The position numbers and the translations under genes are program-made. A stretch of 64,000 bases of DNA, from NCBI RefSeq assembly GCF_032854445.1, contig NC_088307.1, positions 5,208,001-5,272,000 of the forward strand, written 5' to 3'. This stretch comes from Liolophura sinensis. Lineage: Eukaryota > Mollusca > Polyplacophora > Chitonida > Chitonidae. Shown one piece after another: positions 35,601 to 42,598 of this stretch. The number at the start of each line of letters is the position of its first letter. Position 1 is the first letter of the stretch. The notes under the pieces were generated by a model, which did not search any database, was not told the origin of the DNA, and saw only the letters and a list, made by a program, of their open reading frames with translations.

Positions 35601-37410
35601 ACAATTTGGCTCAATTTGTCTCATGATCTGTGACACAATTTAGCTCAATTTGTCTCATGATCTGTGACACAATTTAGCTCAATTTGTCTCATGATCTGTG
35701 ACACAATTTAGCTCAATTTATCTCATGATCTATGACACAATTTATCTCAATTTGCCTCATGATCTGTGACACAATTTAGCTCAATTTGTCTCATGATCTG
35801 TGACACAATTTATCTCAATTTGTCTCATGATCTGTGACACAATTTAGCTCAATTTGCCTCATGATCTGTGACACAATTTATCTCAATTTGCCTCATGATC
35901 TGTGACACAATTTAGCTCAATTTGTCTCGTGATCTATGACACATTTCTCTATTTCTTACAGATACTCAACTTGAATTTAGTATAGTTGAACCGTTGGTTG
36001 CTGCGGTCTCCTCAGATACAAAGGTACATTCTGAATTTCTTGCCTCTCTCAAACTGTTTATTATAATGAGGTTACCAGCTACCTGCAGCCTGCTACTTGA
36101 GTAAAATTTTGGGCAGGTAAATGACCAGATCTCCTATTGTTCTTCATTTAATTAGTGGCTACTTTTCCAGGGTAGCCTTCTACTCACAAGGATAGCAAAA
36201 TCCCTGCTCTTCTTATACAGGCTATGGCGGGAGATTGACCAATGTGGTCAAGGTGTCAAATCCAGATCTTGCTAGGTCACCTGCAGTTTGATAAGGTTTC
36301 TGAGGTACCTTCATGTGTAGCAAATGGCGAGGCTTACTTTTGGCAGCTCTGGTTCCTTCCACCCATGCACCTAACCACCTTGGTATTGCTTACATGCTCG
36401 GAATGTCTAACAGAAACTTGCAACATGATCCGGCTTTTCCCCCCGATCTCTGCCCAGTTTCCTCCCACCATATGGCTGGCCACTGTCGTGTAAGTGAAAT
36501 ATTCTTGAGTACGATGTAAAACTCCAATCAAATAAATAAATAGTATGGCGTAAACACCTGTAAATTAGCAAATACTATTTCTGTATTCTGTTTTCAGCTG
36601 ACAGAGGGGAACAAAAAGAAGAAGAAAAAGAAGCACAAAAATCTTGAGTCAAAGTCCACTATCTATAACAGAATGAGAGAGGTGACACCCTCCAGTAGTT
36701 CCTCATCCAATCAGAGCAGTGCTTCCACAGCTGGAGCTTTTAATGGCCCAGGAATGGCGTGGTTTGATGGGAGTGACAGGTGTCCGTCAGAGAAGCCCCT
36801 GTCAGATTCTCAGCCAGGAATCATGTCGGGTCAGCCGAGTAGTGTATCGGTGAATGGTGTGAAATGCCGACCAGGGTACCAGCCAAGTGACAGCAGTGGT
36901 GGCAGTAGTACCAGTATAGCCAGCACGGTGTGCTCTGAGAGAGACACTGCCGGCTTTTACTCTAAATTCCCCGTGAAGGCATCAACAAGTGCTAGCTTTG
37001 GCGGTTCCCGTCCCATGTCAACCCAGACTGCAGCGGTCAGGATCTCAAAGTCAGCCAGTAATAAGGGACTCTCAAACGCCAATGTGAACAGAAACGCCAC
37101 GTCCAAGAAATCCAAAGAGGTGTGGCACTGCCGCGCGCAATCTGACGGCAATGTCACCATTGACGAGAAGCTGGAGTATTGGAGTGACACATGCAAGAGG
37201 CCTCCAGAAAGCTCTGCAAGCCGGCGTCTAAGCGAAAATAAAGGTGGGGGAGGGGCCAATCGTCAGCAACGCCGTGTCTCTCACCCGACAGAAACTCTAA
37301 GTGCTCTGAATGGGGCGGTTGCGATGACAGACACGCCGAAGTCAGCTAACCAGTCCGACAAAAGTCACAGGTGGCCCGGTAGTTGGAAAAACATCATCAG
37401 CATCAAGTGA
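5472..37410 (+). CDS. SUCO: SUCO: SUN domain-containing ossification factor, 3' part of gene (17 exons)
   Basis: Exons: 5472-5657, 9568-9713, 23746-24024, 24588-24871, 25612-25795, 26517-26624, 27388-27549, 28405-28469, 28881-28943, 31024-31113, 31373-31451, 31614-31708, 32312-33714, 34065-34169, 34509-34752, 35962-36023, 36598-37410. All junctions are AG/GT, the phases match throughout, and the total is 4368 nt with a terminal TGA. In order, numbering from the first in-window residue: acidic Ser/Thr-rich region (1-275), FPSFGEW motif (276-282), SUN domain (about 305-455), low-complexity region with a Cys cluster, coiled coil (about 985-1083), transmembrane segment (about 1091-1107) and a basic, Ser-rich tail. 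The SUN domain carries family features such as [16 protein letters not shown] and HFCP. SUCO/Slp1-family proteins are ER membrane glycoproteins; yeast Slp1 acts with Emp65 to protect folding of soluble ER proteins, and mouse Suco is needed for bone formation. The signal peptide and start lie upstream of the window. Confidence 0.93.
5958..6034. repeat. Tandem repeat, 25 bp, three copies
   Basis: Unit aaccatattgcatgtaggtg + tgtcg; occurrences of ccatat at 5960, 5985 and 6010. Confidence 0.85.
6098..6168 (+). mobile_element. SINE family A, 3' end
   Basis: gaccgccgtcgtatgagtga, attcttgagtacagcgtaaa, caccaatcaaataaataaat: the conserved 3' part and (AAAT)n tail. Confidence 0.8.
6169..7361. other. 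Intronic, no feature recognised apart from a G run
   Basis: Contains an uninterrupted G run at about 6784-6800. No coding signal. Confidence 0.5.
7362..7523 (+). mobile_element. MITE-like element, version 2, right end lost
   Basis: Starts actgtgattcttcaaccttt and follows version 2 to aaatgtgcatatt, where a SINE tail (7524) begins. The SINE seems to have inserted into it. Confidence 0.72.
7524..7566 (-). mobile_element. SINE family A, tail fragment
   Basis: tatttatttatttgattggtg followed by ttttacgccgtactcaagaa; only the 3' end, in minus orientation. Confidence 0.75.
7767..8135. repeat. Minisatellite, 21 bp, about 17 copies
   Basis: Unit taggcaataaggcacacatgg with variants. Because 21 is a multiple of three and the unit lacks stops in several frames, it yields long spurious open frames on both strands (heptapeptide repeats). 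Confidence 0.9.
8522..8762 (-). mobile_element. MITE-like element, version 2, reverse orientation
   Basis: Starts taattcttcaacctttttcc, contains attttggagacaaaactata and ggattggccaatttcagagc, ends ggaaagttgaagaattacat. These are complements of the version 2 interior. Confidence 0.75.
9568..9713 (+). CDS. SUCO: SUCO exon (acidic region)
   Basis: 146 nt between tttttcag and AAG|gtatgt. It reads [15 protein letters not shown] and onward, again acidic. Phase 0 in, phase 2 out (AG left over), which joins T from the next exon to give Ser. The 14-kb intron that follows contains only repeats as far as I can see. Confidence 0.78.
10002..10160 (+). mobile_element. SINE family A, 5'-truncated
   Basis: From ggcgtaggtgggaaggtctt through cagcaacctgcggatggtcg and gtgaaatattcttgagtacg to accaatcaaatgaataaa. 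It lacks the tRNA head. Confidence 0.82.
10209..10302 (-). mobile_element. SINE family A, 3' half
   Basis: tatttatttatttcattggtt, ttttacgctgtactcaatat, gcccagcattatggtgggat. About 50 bp from an opposite-facing copy. Confidence 0.78.
13470..13803. mobile_element. MITE-like element, version 1, interrupted by a SINE
   Basis: Left part (aaacattctgagagaactat, ataatttgcacaggtttttt, cttgcatctttag) and right part (tccatctttagggacac, tttgaggatgaaaaggttga, agatttagagta) flank the SINE at 13556-13690. The repeated catctttag on each side looks like the SINE's target-site duplication. Confidence 0.7.
13556..13690 (-). mobile_element. SINE family A inserted in a MITE-like element
   Basis: ggtgttttacgccatactca, gatggcggccagcattatga, acccacaaccatccgcaggt. 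5' head missing. Confidence 0.8.
14210..15297. repeat. Minisatellite, 35 bp, about 31 copies
   Basis: Unit gcatggataaatcagtcaaa + atcaagcgaaatata with point changes and a few shortened units; AT-rich. Short open frames in it are repeat artefacts. Confidence 0.92.
15411..15510. repeat. 50-bp tandem duplication
   Basis: aactttcaacagtccagtga ... aacacagtgagcat occurs at 15411-15460 and 15461-15510 with one mismatch. Confidence 0.93.
16037..16242 (+). mobile_element. SINE family A
   Basis: Partial head (ttgttagcacatcagcatag, cgcaatgac), then gtacgtgggaaggtctgcct, cctcccaccataatgctggg, and an AAAT tail. The B-box region is partly deleted. Confidence 0.85.
16972..17194. mobile_element. MITE-like element, version 1, complete
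   Basis: Best copy of version 1: begins ctgaaaatcttcaacctttt, ends ggttgaaaaggttgaagaat + tagag. Terminal inverted repeats of about 20 bp; interior acaaaagcacttttttcagt ... actaaagatgcaagcttcat. Confidence 0.8.
17435..17600 (-). mobile_element. SINE family A, 3' two-thirds
   Basis: atttatttatttatttgatt, cagcggccagcattatggtg, agaagccagcatgagctgga; the head is missing. Confidence 0.82.
22008..22244 (+). mobile_element. SINE family A, full length
   Basis: Head cagttggtcagcgtgttagc with A-box, B-box-like gctgtgagctcaagtccagc, body gatggtcatggctctgcccg, 3' gtgaaatattcttgagtacg and (AAAT)n tail. Confidence 0.87.
22251..23204. other. Intronic, no feature recognised
   Basis: Mixed-composition intronic sequence with acatacaatgtacacac-type motifs; nothing coding. 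Confidence 0.5.
23205..23376 (+). mobile_element. MITE-like element, version 2, ends eroded
   Basis: ttgcaaggtgtttattcaag, tttttgtgaatccttgaaac, ccaatgtagttttgtctcca, ataaattgcactgaaagttc. It lies 370 bp before the exon at 23746. Confidence 0.72.
23746..24024 (+). CDS. SUCO: SUCO exon (acidic region)
   Basis: 279 nt, acceptor cttttcag, donor AAA|gtaagt. It encodes a Thr/Pro/Asp-rich stretch ([17 protein letters not shown]) followed by an acidic helix-like part ([20 protein letters not shown]). Phase 2 in and phase 2 out. The open frame is continuous with its neighbours. Confidence 0.85.
24470..24527 (+). mobile_element. SINE family A, decayed 3' end
   Basis: gtgaagaattcttgagtatg, gcttgaaacaccaaattatt, ttaaattaaata. 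The upstream 200 bp may be the decayed body. It sits 60 bp before an exon. Confidence 0.5.
24588..24871 (+). CDS. SUCO: SUCO exon with the FPSFGEW motif preceding the SUN domain
   Basis: 284 nt. Near the 3' end (24802-24822) it encodes FPSFGEW followed by [23 protein letters not shown]-like motif followed by a basic/acidic helix immediately before the SUN domain is characteristic of the Slp1/SUCO family, so this is a strong anchor. The donor A|gtaagt is followed about 30 bp later by a 22-bp tandem array. Confidence 0.9.
24899..25103. repeat. SUCO: Minisatellite, 22 bp, about 9 copies, close to a SUCO donor
   Basis: Unit aaatgacactcctggaggta + ta. It starts about 28 bases after the donor at 24872. 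One unit has an extra A. Confidence 0.92.
25355..25445. mobile_element. Fragment of another dispersed repeat
   Basis: aatgaatgattatggcttaa + cgccacttcggcagtatttt + agcactatcgtggcgatgaa. It resembles in design, but not in sequence, the 3' half of SINE A (target for an end of the type taacgcc). Family assignment uncertain. Confidence 0.4.
25612..25795 (+). CDS. SUCO: SUCO exon, start of SUN domain
   Basis: Encodes [20 protein letters not shown] and onward to [13 protein letters not shown]. The NYA..DCGAK..LAAN..A opening and the YM.NPC..K.W block match the SUCO-type SUN domain, which lacks the KASH-binding features of nuclear SUN proteins. The exon ends inside the Trp codon (TG|gtgaga), completed by the next exon. 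Confidence 0.95.
25865..26056 (+). mobile_element. MITE-like element, version 2
   Basis: tgtttgcaaggggttcattc, tttttgtgaagctctgaaac, tagtttggtctccaaaatta, ctttcgtatgcgaaaagatt + gaggta. Left end eroded. Confidence 0.72.
26517..26624 (+). CDS. SUCO: SUCO exon, central SUN domain
   Basis: 108 nt encoding [20 protein letters not shown] and [17 protein letters not shown]. The [11 protein letters not shown] core is the most conserved part of the family. Acceptor ctttcag, donor AG|gtaaat. Confidence 0.96.
27388..27549 (+). CDS. SUCO: SUCO exon, central/late SUN domain
   Basis: 162 nt encoding [19 protein letters not shown], then [20 protein letters not shown]. The GTFHA.EER block and the HF..EHFCP.TLFR ending are SUN-domain features of SUCO. 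Acceptor cccacag, donor AG|gtgagg. The following intron starts with a truncated SINE and a 22-bp minisatellite. Confidence 0.96.
27558..27632 (-). mobile_element. SINE family A, truncated by a minisatellite
   Basis: atttatttgattgattgagt, ggctgtactcaagaatattt, cacttatacgatggccgcca, then directly the 22-bp array. Confidence 0.78.
27633..28000. repeat. Minisatellite, 22 bp, about 16 copies
   Basis: Unit gtggaatcctgaatagacaa + ca, with a few units extended by ctgttat or tgctgtt. It gives long overlapping open frames on the minus strand that are artefacts. Confidence 0.92.
28029..28211 (-). mobile_element. MITE-like element, version 2, reverse orientation
   Basis: agtaattcttcaacctttta, gaaagagcaactttcattgc, gattttggagacaaaactgt, gaaacggttgaagaattacc. 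Well-kept inverted ends. Confidence 0.77.
28405..28469 (+). CDS. SUCO: SUCO exon, end of SUN domain
   Basis: 65 nt encoding [24 protein letters not shown] is the last conserved block of the domain; an acidic linker follows, as in family members. The acceptor could slip by one G (ccag|ggtg), but the frame fixes the start at 28405. Confidence 0.92.
28881..28943 (+). CDS. SUCO: SUCO small exon after the SUN domain
   Basis: 63 nt, acceptor ttttctag, donor AAAG|gtaaga, phase 1 at both ends. It encodes [20 protein letters not shown], an acidic linker. As a symmetric exon its skipping would keep the frame. Confidence 0.85.
29249..29516 (-). mobile_element. SINE family A, full length
   Basis: Poly-T, gattggtgttttacgccgtg, cagcattatggtgggtggaa, catccgcaggtagctgacag, agccagcatgagctggactt, gaactcacagcgaccgcatt, and the tRNA-like head ctaaccaactgagccacgga + ggcccc. 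Read on minus the head has an A-box (tggctcagttggttagcgcg) and B-box (gtgagttcaagtcc), so it is pol III type. Best reference copy in the window. Confidence 0.92.
30087..31023 (+). repeat. SUCO: 96-bp minisatellite carrying acceptor, pseudo-exon and donor in each unit
   Basis: Ten units (one shortened by 39 bp) precede the exon at 31024. Each has atgatctgtcccctcag, then a 66-nt segment starting ACACC(G/A)TGATTTGTGGTAG and ending GGTCTACAAG, then gtaaataaatgg. Exon-like segments start at 30103 (acceptor mutated to CTCTG), 30199, 30295 (27 nt), 30352, 30448, 30544, 30640, 30736, 30832 and 30928. In the SUCO frame each reads [20 protein letters not shown] + LQ with phase 1 at both ends; the short one also keeps phase. 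Confidence 0.95.
31024..31113 (+). CDS. SUCO: SUCO small exon whose acceptor is the seed of a 96-bp array
   Basis: 90 nt, phase 1 at both ends, encoding [20 protein letters not shown] and onward, a basic amphipathic stretch. The acceptor gtcccctcag and the first ten exon bases (ACACCGTGAT) are identical to the corresponding part of the tandem units just upstream, so the true 3' splice site is the last of a run of near-identical sites. The donor is ACAG|gtgagt. Confidence 0.88.
31373..31451 (+). CDS. SUCO: SUCO small exon
   Basis: 79 nt, acceptor ttttttcag, donor CAAG|gtaatg. It encodes [20 protein letters not shown]. Phase 1 in, phase 2 out. Possible N-glycosylation sequons (NST, NLT) fit a lumenal location. 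No recognised domain. Confidence 0.83.
31614..31708 (+). CDS. SUCO: SUCO small exon
   Basis: 95 nt, acceptor ctttgcag, donor AAAA|gtaagt, encoding [20 protein letters not shown]. It is rich in Ser/Thr/Asp with two NST sequons. Phase 2 in, phase 1 out. The assignment rests on frame continuity and splice sites. Confidence 0.82.
32312..33714 (+). CDS. SUCO: SUCO large exon: Cys cluster, low-complexity region, start of coiled coil
   Basis: 1403 nt (467 codons), acceptor tttatccag, donor AAG|gtcagg. It opens [19 protein letters not shown] segment with five Cys follows (SCSSC, one C in the middle, SCPAKRRK), then about 330 residues rich in Ser, Thr, Val and Glu with many direct repeats of (SE)n. 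It ends with [20 protein letters not shown] and [16 protein letters not shown], the membrane-proximal coiled coil that is highly conserved in SUCO. The low-complexity middle is not alignable by eye to vertebrate SUCO. Confidence 0.93.
34065..34169 (+). CDS. SUCO: SUCO exon, second half of coiled coil
   Basis: 105 nt, phase 0 at both ends, encoding [20 protein letters not shown] and [15 protein letters not shown]. The heptad-like leucine spacing continues the previous exon. Acceptor ccatatag, donor AAG|gtgagg. Confidence 0.92.
34509..34752 (+). CDS. SUCO: SUCO exon with the transmembrane segment
   Basis: 244 nt. It encodes [20 protein letters not shown], then LMSWRRTQ, a short hydrophobic stretch with flanking Arg that matches the C-terminal membrane anchor of the family, followed by a basic KRRRRRN run and a Ser-rich part. 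Donor CTAG|gtaacg. A degraded copy of the last 31 nt and donor lies at 35002-35038. Confidence 0.92.
34722..35080 (+). repeat. SUCO: Duplicated exon end and donor flanking a MITE-like element
   Basis: The last 31 nt of the transmembrane exon (ctggtgaaacactccagcga + aagtgctctag, 34722-34752) recur with three changes at 35002-35032, again followed by a donor (gtatgc). The sequence after both donors is also similar for some 40 bases. A MITE-like element occupies the space between. Confidence 0.8.
34789..34997 (-). mobile_element. MITE-like element, version 2, between exon-end copies
   Basis: ccctaattctgcaacattgt, aagagcaactttcagtgtag, tggttgggttggccaatttt, tgcaagaatgttgaagaatt. Ends diverged. 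Confidence 0.75.
35262..35945. repeat. SUCO: Minisatellite, 34 bp, about 20 copies, next to a SUCO acceptor
   Basis: Unit gacacaatttagctcaattt + gtctcatgatctgt. It ends about 16 bases before the acceptor at 35961, within the region where branch points lie. Confidence 0.93.
35962..36023 (+). CDS. SUCO: SUCO small exon in the cytosolic tail
   Basis: 62 nt, acceptor ttcttacag, donor AAG|gtacat, encoding [25 protein letters not shown]-like sequence occurs at the equivalent place in vertebrate SUCO tails. It follows directly after a 34-bp tandem array. Confidence 0.82.
36430..36542 (+). mobile_element. SINE family A, 3' half
   Basis: gatctctgcccagtttcctc, ccaccatatggctggccact, gtgaaatattcttgagtacg, (AAAT)n. 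A decayed body may start near 36230. It ends 55 bp before the terminal SUCO exon. Confidence 0.8.
36598..37410 (+). CDS. SUCO: SUCO terminal exon
   Basis: 813 nt, acceptor gttttcag, TGA at 37408-37410. It begins LTEGN followed by seven Lys and HKN, comparable to the Lys run in vertebrate SUCO tails, then about 240 residues rich in Ser, Gly and Asn, ending [12 protein letters not shown]. The polar composition suits a cytosolic disordered tail. Confidence 0.92.
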   Translation: MTEGNKKKKKKKHKNLESKSTIYNRMREVTPSSSSSSNQSSASTAGAFNGPGMAWFDGSDRCPSEKPLSDSQPGIMSGQPSSVSVNGVKCRPGYQPSDSSGGSSTSIASTVCSERDTAGFYSKFPVKASTSASFGGSRPMSTQTAAVRISKSASNKGLSNANVNRNATSKKSKEVWHCRAQSDGNVTIDEKLEYWSDTCKRPPESSASRRLSENKGGGGANRQQRRVSHPTETLSALNGAVAMTDTPKSANQSDKSHRWPGSWKNIISIK

Positions 37411-39861
37411 TATTGACTTTACTTGTGTACGATTGATTGTTACGTACATATCAGCAGTACAAGAAAACGAGAGGACTAAGTGGAAAATATACACAATGCG
37501 TTTAGGTATTTACAGGACGTACAACTACAGTATTATTGAAGAATCCCTGTGCTTTGACAGGCCGAGCATGGTGGTGATTTTTTTTTTCTCCATAGGGTCA
37601 CATGCTTATCTTTTGGGAACAAATCTGCAGATCTTGAATTTTTTTTTCTTTTTTTTTGTTGGAGTTAAAATTGTGTAAGGATGTTCCCAGTATTATCATG
37701 GTGCTGCATTAATATCCATCATGTCATCCTGCCTTTCGGCTCAAAAGCTGGCTTCACTCCCTTTGCTTTTTTTATTTGTTGTTGGTGGCCAAGGATTTTT
37801 TCTTCTCATCTTCAGCTGTACTGCTAAGCTCACACATGTACGCATTGCTTACCATCACTTTAATTATTATAAGTGCTTCTCTTTGTAACAGAAAAGAGTT
37901 ATTATACTGAATTTTTTGTGTCAAATCTGAAATTGAAATTGTTTTGTTTTCATTTTACGTATGCCTTCTATAAATGAATGCACATACGTACTGTATTTCG
38001 CTTTTGTGTTTCACACTTGACTGTTCAGAGCCTACAGGCCTCTTTCCATGAGGTTTTTGGTAAATTCTGTATTTGCATATACATGTAGTACGTATTGTGT
38101 ATTTCTCAGTATTAGTACATTTTTCATTCGTGGTTTGCTTGTTTTCACCATGTTCATTTCTGTTTCTGTCTGCTTTTGTCAAGCCCAGCAAAACCTGTTC
38201 TTTGTCTTTTGTACACATTGTTGACATTGTTGACATTTGCACTGGCTGTGATTTTATAATTCCATGTGGTGACAAATATGATGTGATAACACTTTTTGAT
38301 GAATGTCTTAAAAGGCCAACACCGTTATGAACACATTTGGAACAGTTTTCAGTGAGACTAGAAAAAGTCATCATCACCTAATTTTGAAACAGTGAAAAAA
38401 TTGTGGCAAATCATGAACTTTTAATCAACAGTAAAATCAGAAAAATTCTTCATCAGAAATGTTGAAAAAATTAATTATCAGTAAAGTTAGGAGAATTTTT
38501 TGATCAGAAGAATTTGAAACATCAATCGTCCGTGAAATTGGAAAGAATCTTCATCAGGAGATTCAGAGTCAGAAACGTTAGTTATTACAAAATTAGGAGT
38601 ATTCTTTGTCGAAGAAATTCGAAACATTGTTCATCAACATAATTTGAAAAAATCTTCATTAGGACATTTTGAATCCTTTATTATCGTTCGTAAAGTTGAG
38701 AAAGTTTCTCAGCAAATTCTGGATTATTCATCGTCTTCAGATTTGGAAAATTTCATTGTCTTTCAGAATTAGAAACATTCTTCATCTTCAGAATTAGAAG
38801 AAAAAATACTTAACCAAATGCATATCACTGTTCAACGTCCATGCATTGCTTTTAAGTTGATTCATTGGTGCTAGCTACACTGTGGTTTTCAAGGCGCACA
38901 AAGCTTAATATCTGGCAGTAGAGCCGTTTTATTTTCACGTTAACAGGCTAAGTGTTCAGCAGTACAACCAAAGCAATCCAAGTTGTGAGTTCCAGCACAT
39001 TCCTGTCTCATATGGCACAGTGGAACTTGTGTATTACCTTATTTTTAAATGTGTGTAGGCGCAGCAGTTCCGTACTACACATGGTTCACATGGCTGTAGA
39101 GAACGCAAAAATGTACAGATTTCGCCGGGACGGCTTCAGGAAAACTGTTCTTCTGGCTCGTTGTTGTAGCTGTGTACAGCAACAACTTAAGTGGCTAGGG
39201 CCCGCTTGTTTGAGGCCTTTTTAACCATGGTTTAACCATAAAGTGCCATGACAACCAGCAATGTAGGCTGCCATGGCAACCAACAATGTAGGCATTTCGT
39301 CGCCATGTCTGTTACGTCCTTGTAACGTTAAGTGGACCTTGTACAAGTGGGCTCAGGTCATGTTTTCTCAAGGTCATAATACATCACAGTACTCCCGTGC
39401 TTGAATGTTACCGGTTACCAAAGGCATCTATACATTTTTTCAGTGCTTTAAACGTACGTTTTGCTTGGTTTAGGTGTGCATGGTGTCCAGTGTCCCACAC
39501 GTGCCAGAAAAAGTTTATCTGGTTTGCACGGCACACTTGACCTCAGTGTGTACATGAAATAGTGTGTTTGGTTTTTAAATGACAAAGAGCCTCAAGGTTT
39601 GGGGAGTTGTACTGGAAATATTTTTAACAGAATTCGCATTTCAGAATATGAATTAAGTCATCAGTCATCGTCATTTTTTTGTTTTCAGATGTATGCATTA
39701 CTTAATTTAAAACGTGCCATAGTAGTCCATGGTCTCACGGTTTGTAAGGAAACCATGCGAGTCATACTTAAGCACACTTTGCAGAAAGTAGTAACTATTG
39801 TTTTATTTGTTTGTTTCATTGTTGCATACATGCAAAACGTTGTTATTATTTATTGAATAAA
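37411..39861 (+). other. SUCO: Probable SUCO 3' UTR
   Basis: No coding signal. The stretch is T-rich, with two poly-T runs near 37578 and 37640. Between about 38380 and 38830 a diverged motif (gaaaaattcttcatcag and variants) recurs roughly every 50-60 bases. The first clear AATAAA after the stop that I noticed is at 39856. A UTR of about 2.4 kb is inferred, not shown; an earlier non-canonical poly(A) site is possible. Confidence 0.5.
39856..39861 (+). promoter_or_regulatory. Candidate polyadenylation signal AATAAA for SUCO
   Basis: Canonical hexamer within tattgaataaaactcac, about 2.45 kb after the SUCO stop and before the next SINE cluster. Position and sequence fit a poly(A) signal, but no transcript evidence is available. 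Confidence 0.45.
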
Positions 39862-40077
39862 ACTCACATTATCAAGCGCCTTTTGAATGCATTTATTGTG
39901 TACTTATTTGGATACATTGTCTATGAGGTCATTAATTGCCCATGATATTCCAACATCTTTAAAAACTGCCGACTGCTGATCCGTCTTAATTTCGTACTTT
40001 ATATACTTTATTACTTCTTTCGTGGTTTGTGTGGATCGTTGTTTTGGGAATTGGCCCTGCAATTATCGACCTGGATC

Positions 40078-40208
40078 CTTCAGCAACCTGCGGATGGTCG
40101 TTGGTTTTCCCCGGGCTCTGCCCTGGTTCCTCCCACCTTAATGCTGGCCACCATCGTGTAAGTGAAATGTTCTTGAGTACGGGGTAAAACACCAATCGAA
40201 TAAATAGA
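40078..40208 (+). mobile_element. SINE family A, 5'-truncated
   Basis: cttcagcaacctgcggatgg, ttttccccgggctctgccct, gtgaaatgttcttgagtacg, accaatcgaataaata. Confidence 0.83.
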
Positions 40209-40461
40209 TACTGACCTGGAACGTCCATTTTGGTTGACACTGGTGTATGAATGTCTGTATCGACACCTAGATGATACGAATATGCACCTGCCCGTATCAT
40301 GGACAAAAGTTACATTATGGAAGACACTCTAATATTGCAAACTTTCAATCTTCTAGCAAGCGCCTAAGGATGATGAATGAAGAAACTCTTACCGAAAGCA
40401 GGTCGGACCAAAGTTGGGTAATCCATATTACTCTATGATGTAAGTCCTGTATCATATATCG

Positions 40462-40572
40462 TAAGCGGTCGTGGGTTTCCCCCGGGCTTTGGCCGTCTTC
40501 CTCCCACCATAATACTGGCAGCCGTCGTGTTACTGAAATATTCTTGAATACGGCGTATAACACCAATCAACA
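40462..40572 (+). mobile_element. SINE family A, 5'-truncated
   Basis: gtaagcggtcgtgggtttcc, ccaccataatactggcagcc, ctgaaatattcttgaatacg, acaccaatcaa; no tail. Confidence 0.8.
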
Positions 40573-41084
40573 CGTGGTCGCTTTTGCACTGTTTTAACGA
40601 TGTATGTTACACGTGATGATAACGCAGCATTTTGATGAGTGGTTCTGGATCAGTGACGTGAAATAAATTGCATGAAACACCACTGCAATTTTTCTGTCTA
40701 ATTTTGCTAAAGTCATGGTGCTATGGGGCGCAATTTGCTACTATTTAAGCAATTTACATGAATAGTTAGAATTAAACCCTAACTGGGGTAAATTGACAAG
40801 AGGCCGTATATCGCCGGCTACGTGTGACCATTTGCCAATTACCATGCCGGGTTGCCATCGCGCAGTAAAGGGTACCGTATACGCTACACGCCTCCTCGTG
40901 ATGCGCGTCATCGGAAGCTAGAGCTGGGTTCGGTTTTAAGCTGAGAGAAACGCCTTTCGTATATAAAAAAAAGCATGGGTGACCACACTCATGATGCATG
41001 TCCCCTTTAATCTCACTAAATGTTTAGCGACACATCAGATTTTTACACATGCGTTTTATAGGGAACGATTATTCAATAGATGGA

Positions 41085-41905
41085 TGTCCACTTTTCCACC
41101 TTCCTGTCTTGGATTACTGAGCTACGGGGGTCCACCTTCCCATCTGATTATTGAGCCACTGGGATCCACTCTCTTGTCTTTGATCATTATGCCACTCTGG
41201 CCCACTGTCCTGTCTGATTTATGAGCCAACCGGACCCACCCTCCTGTCTGTGATCATTGAGCCACCGGGATCCACTCTCTTGTCTGATTATTGAGCCACC
41301 GCGATCCACTCTCTTGTCTTTGATCATTATGCCACTCTGGCCCACTGTCTTGTCTGATTTATGAGCCAACCGGACCCACCCTCCTGTCTGTGATCATTGA
41401 GCCACCGGGATCCACTCTCCTGTCTTTGATCGTTGAGCCACCGAGATCCACTCTCTTGTCTTTGGTTATTAAGCCACCGGGATCCACTCTTGTCTTTGGT
41501 CATTATGCCACTCTGACCCACCCTCCTGTCTGATTTTTGAGCCACCGGAATCCACCCTCATATGTGGTTATCGAGCCTCCGGGATCCACCTTCCTGTCTT
41601 TGATTACTGAGCCATCTGGACCTACTGTCCTGTCTGATTATTGATCCACCGGGATCCACACGGGATCCACTCTTCTGTCTTTGATTATCGAACCACCGGG
41701 ATCCACTCTCCTGTCTTTGCTTATTGAGATGCCGGTATCGACCCTCCTGTCTTTGATTATTGAGTCACCGGGATCCACCCTCCTGTCTGGTTATTGAGCC
41801 AAAAGGAACCGTTCTCCAGTCTTTGATTTTTGAGCCACTGGGATCCATTCCAGTGTCTTTAATTACTGAGCCACCCGGATCCACACTACACCGGGATCCT
41901 CCGTT
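41085..41905. repeat. Minisatellite, about 36 bp, about 22 variable copies
   Basis: Core gagccaccgggatccactct + cctgtctttgatcatt with frequent substitutions and length changes. Intergenic, about 0.5-1.5 kb upstream of the coiled-coil gene. Open frames in it (both strands) are repeat artefacts. Confidence 0.88.
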
Positions 41906-42419
41906 GGTCCATTTTCTTCACTTCTATATTTTAGATAAGGGTTGTATAAACGTCATTTTGTCCCACTCTTTTTGTTTAACTCATTTTACTTCATTAGACC
42001 TATATTCACTTCCACATGGCATACCACTGTTTCATAATGTTCATATTGATCCACATTGTTCACTCTTCCGTCTTTGTCTTATTCATCTGTACCTACCAGT
42101 CCAACCTTGTTATCTTTGTCACCTCAGTCCATTCTCGTGGAATGGTTCACTTTGTCAGGGGAGTGGGGATTGCTATCTGTGAAATCGTATAAAGTTTGCC
42201 ACATGTAGTTCCTTCTGAACCATCTTTCGTTCGCCTTGTTTTCCGCGCCCCTGTATTTAGAATTAGCGATATGGTAAAATGTTAAAGTTTATCCACCTTT
42301 GTTTCTACCAATTTCCAGTTTCAATCATCAGTCAAATCAACCATCATCAAACACCCTTAAGAAGAGCTAGCACACATGTTTGGTTTGTGTTCATCGCAGA
42401 TCATTCACGACTGGCTATG

Positions 42420-42598
42420 GCAAGGAAACGTCATACGATTATGACGTCATAAAGGATGAGGACTTGGCCACGTCACTTCCGTCGTGGCGTCTGACGTCAG
42501 CTGTATTGTTGTCGCAACAGAGACCGACGTCTCTAGGAAACGACATTCGCAGTTTGAAGTGGGTAATCCTAAACATGGGTTAAATCATTCGTTCAAGG
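42420..42598 (+). promoter_or_regulatory. Probable 5' region of the coiled-coil gene with CRE and X-box-like motifs
   Basis: Within 180 bp upstream of the ATG there are two perfect TGACGTCA palindromes (42442-42449 and 42492-42499), further half sites (acgtcat, cacgtcac) and an imperfect palindrome GTTGTCGCAAC at 42508-42518 resembling an RFX X-box. CREB/CREM bind TGACGTCA and RFX factors drive ciliary genes. Promoter function is inferred from motif density and position. The stretch is also an open frame (42380-42583), which I consider incidental. Confidence 0.5.

Noticed and set aside
42380-42583. 67-codon open frame just before the coiled-coil gene
   Set aside because: It ends in TAA in front of the chosen ATG and overlaps the CRE cluster. 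It might be an upstream ORF, but no evidence favours translation.
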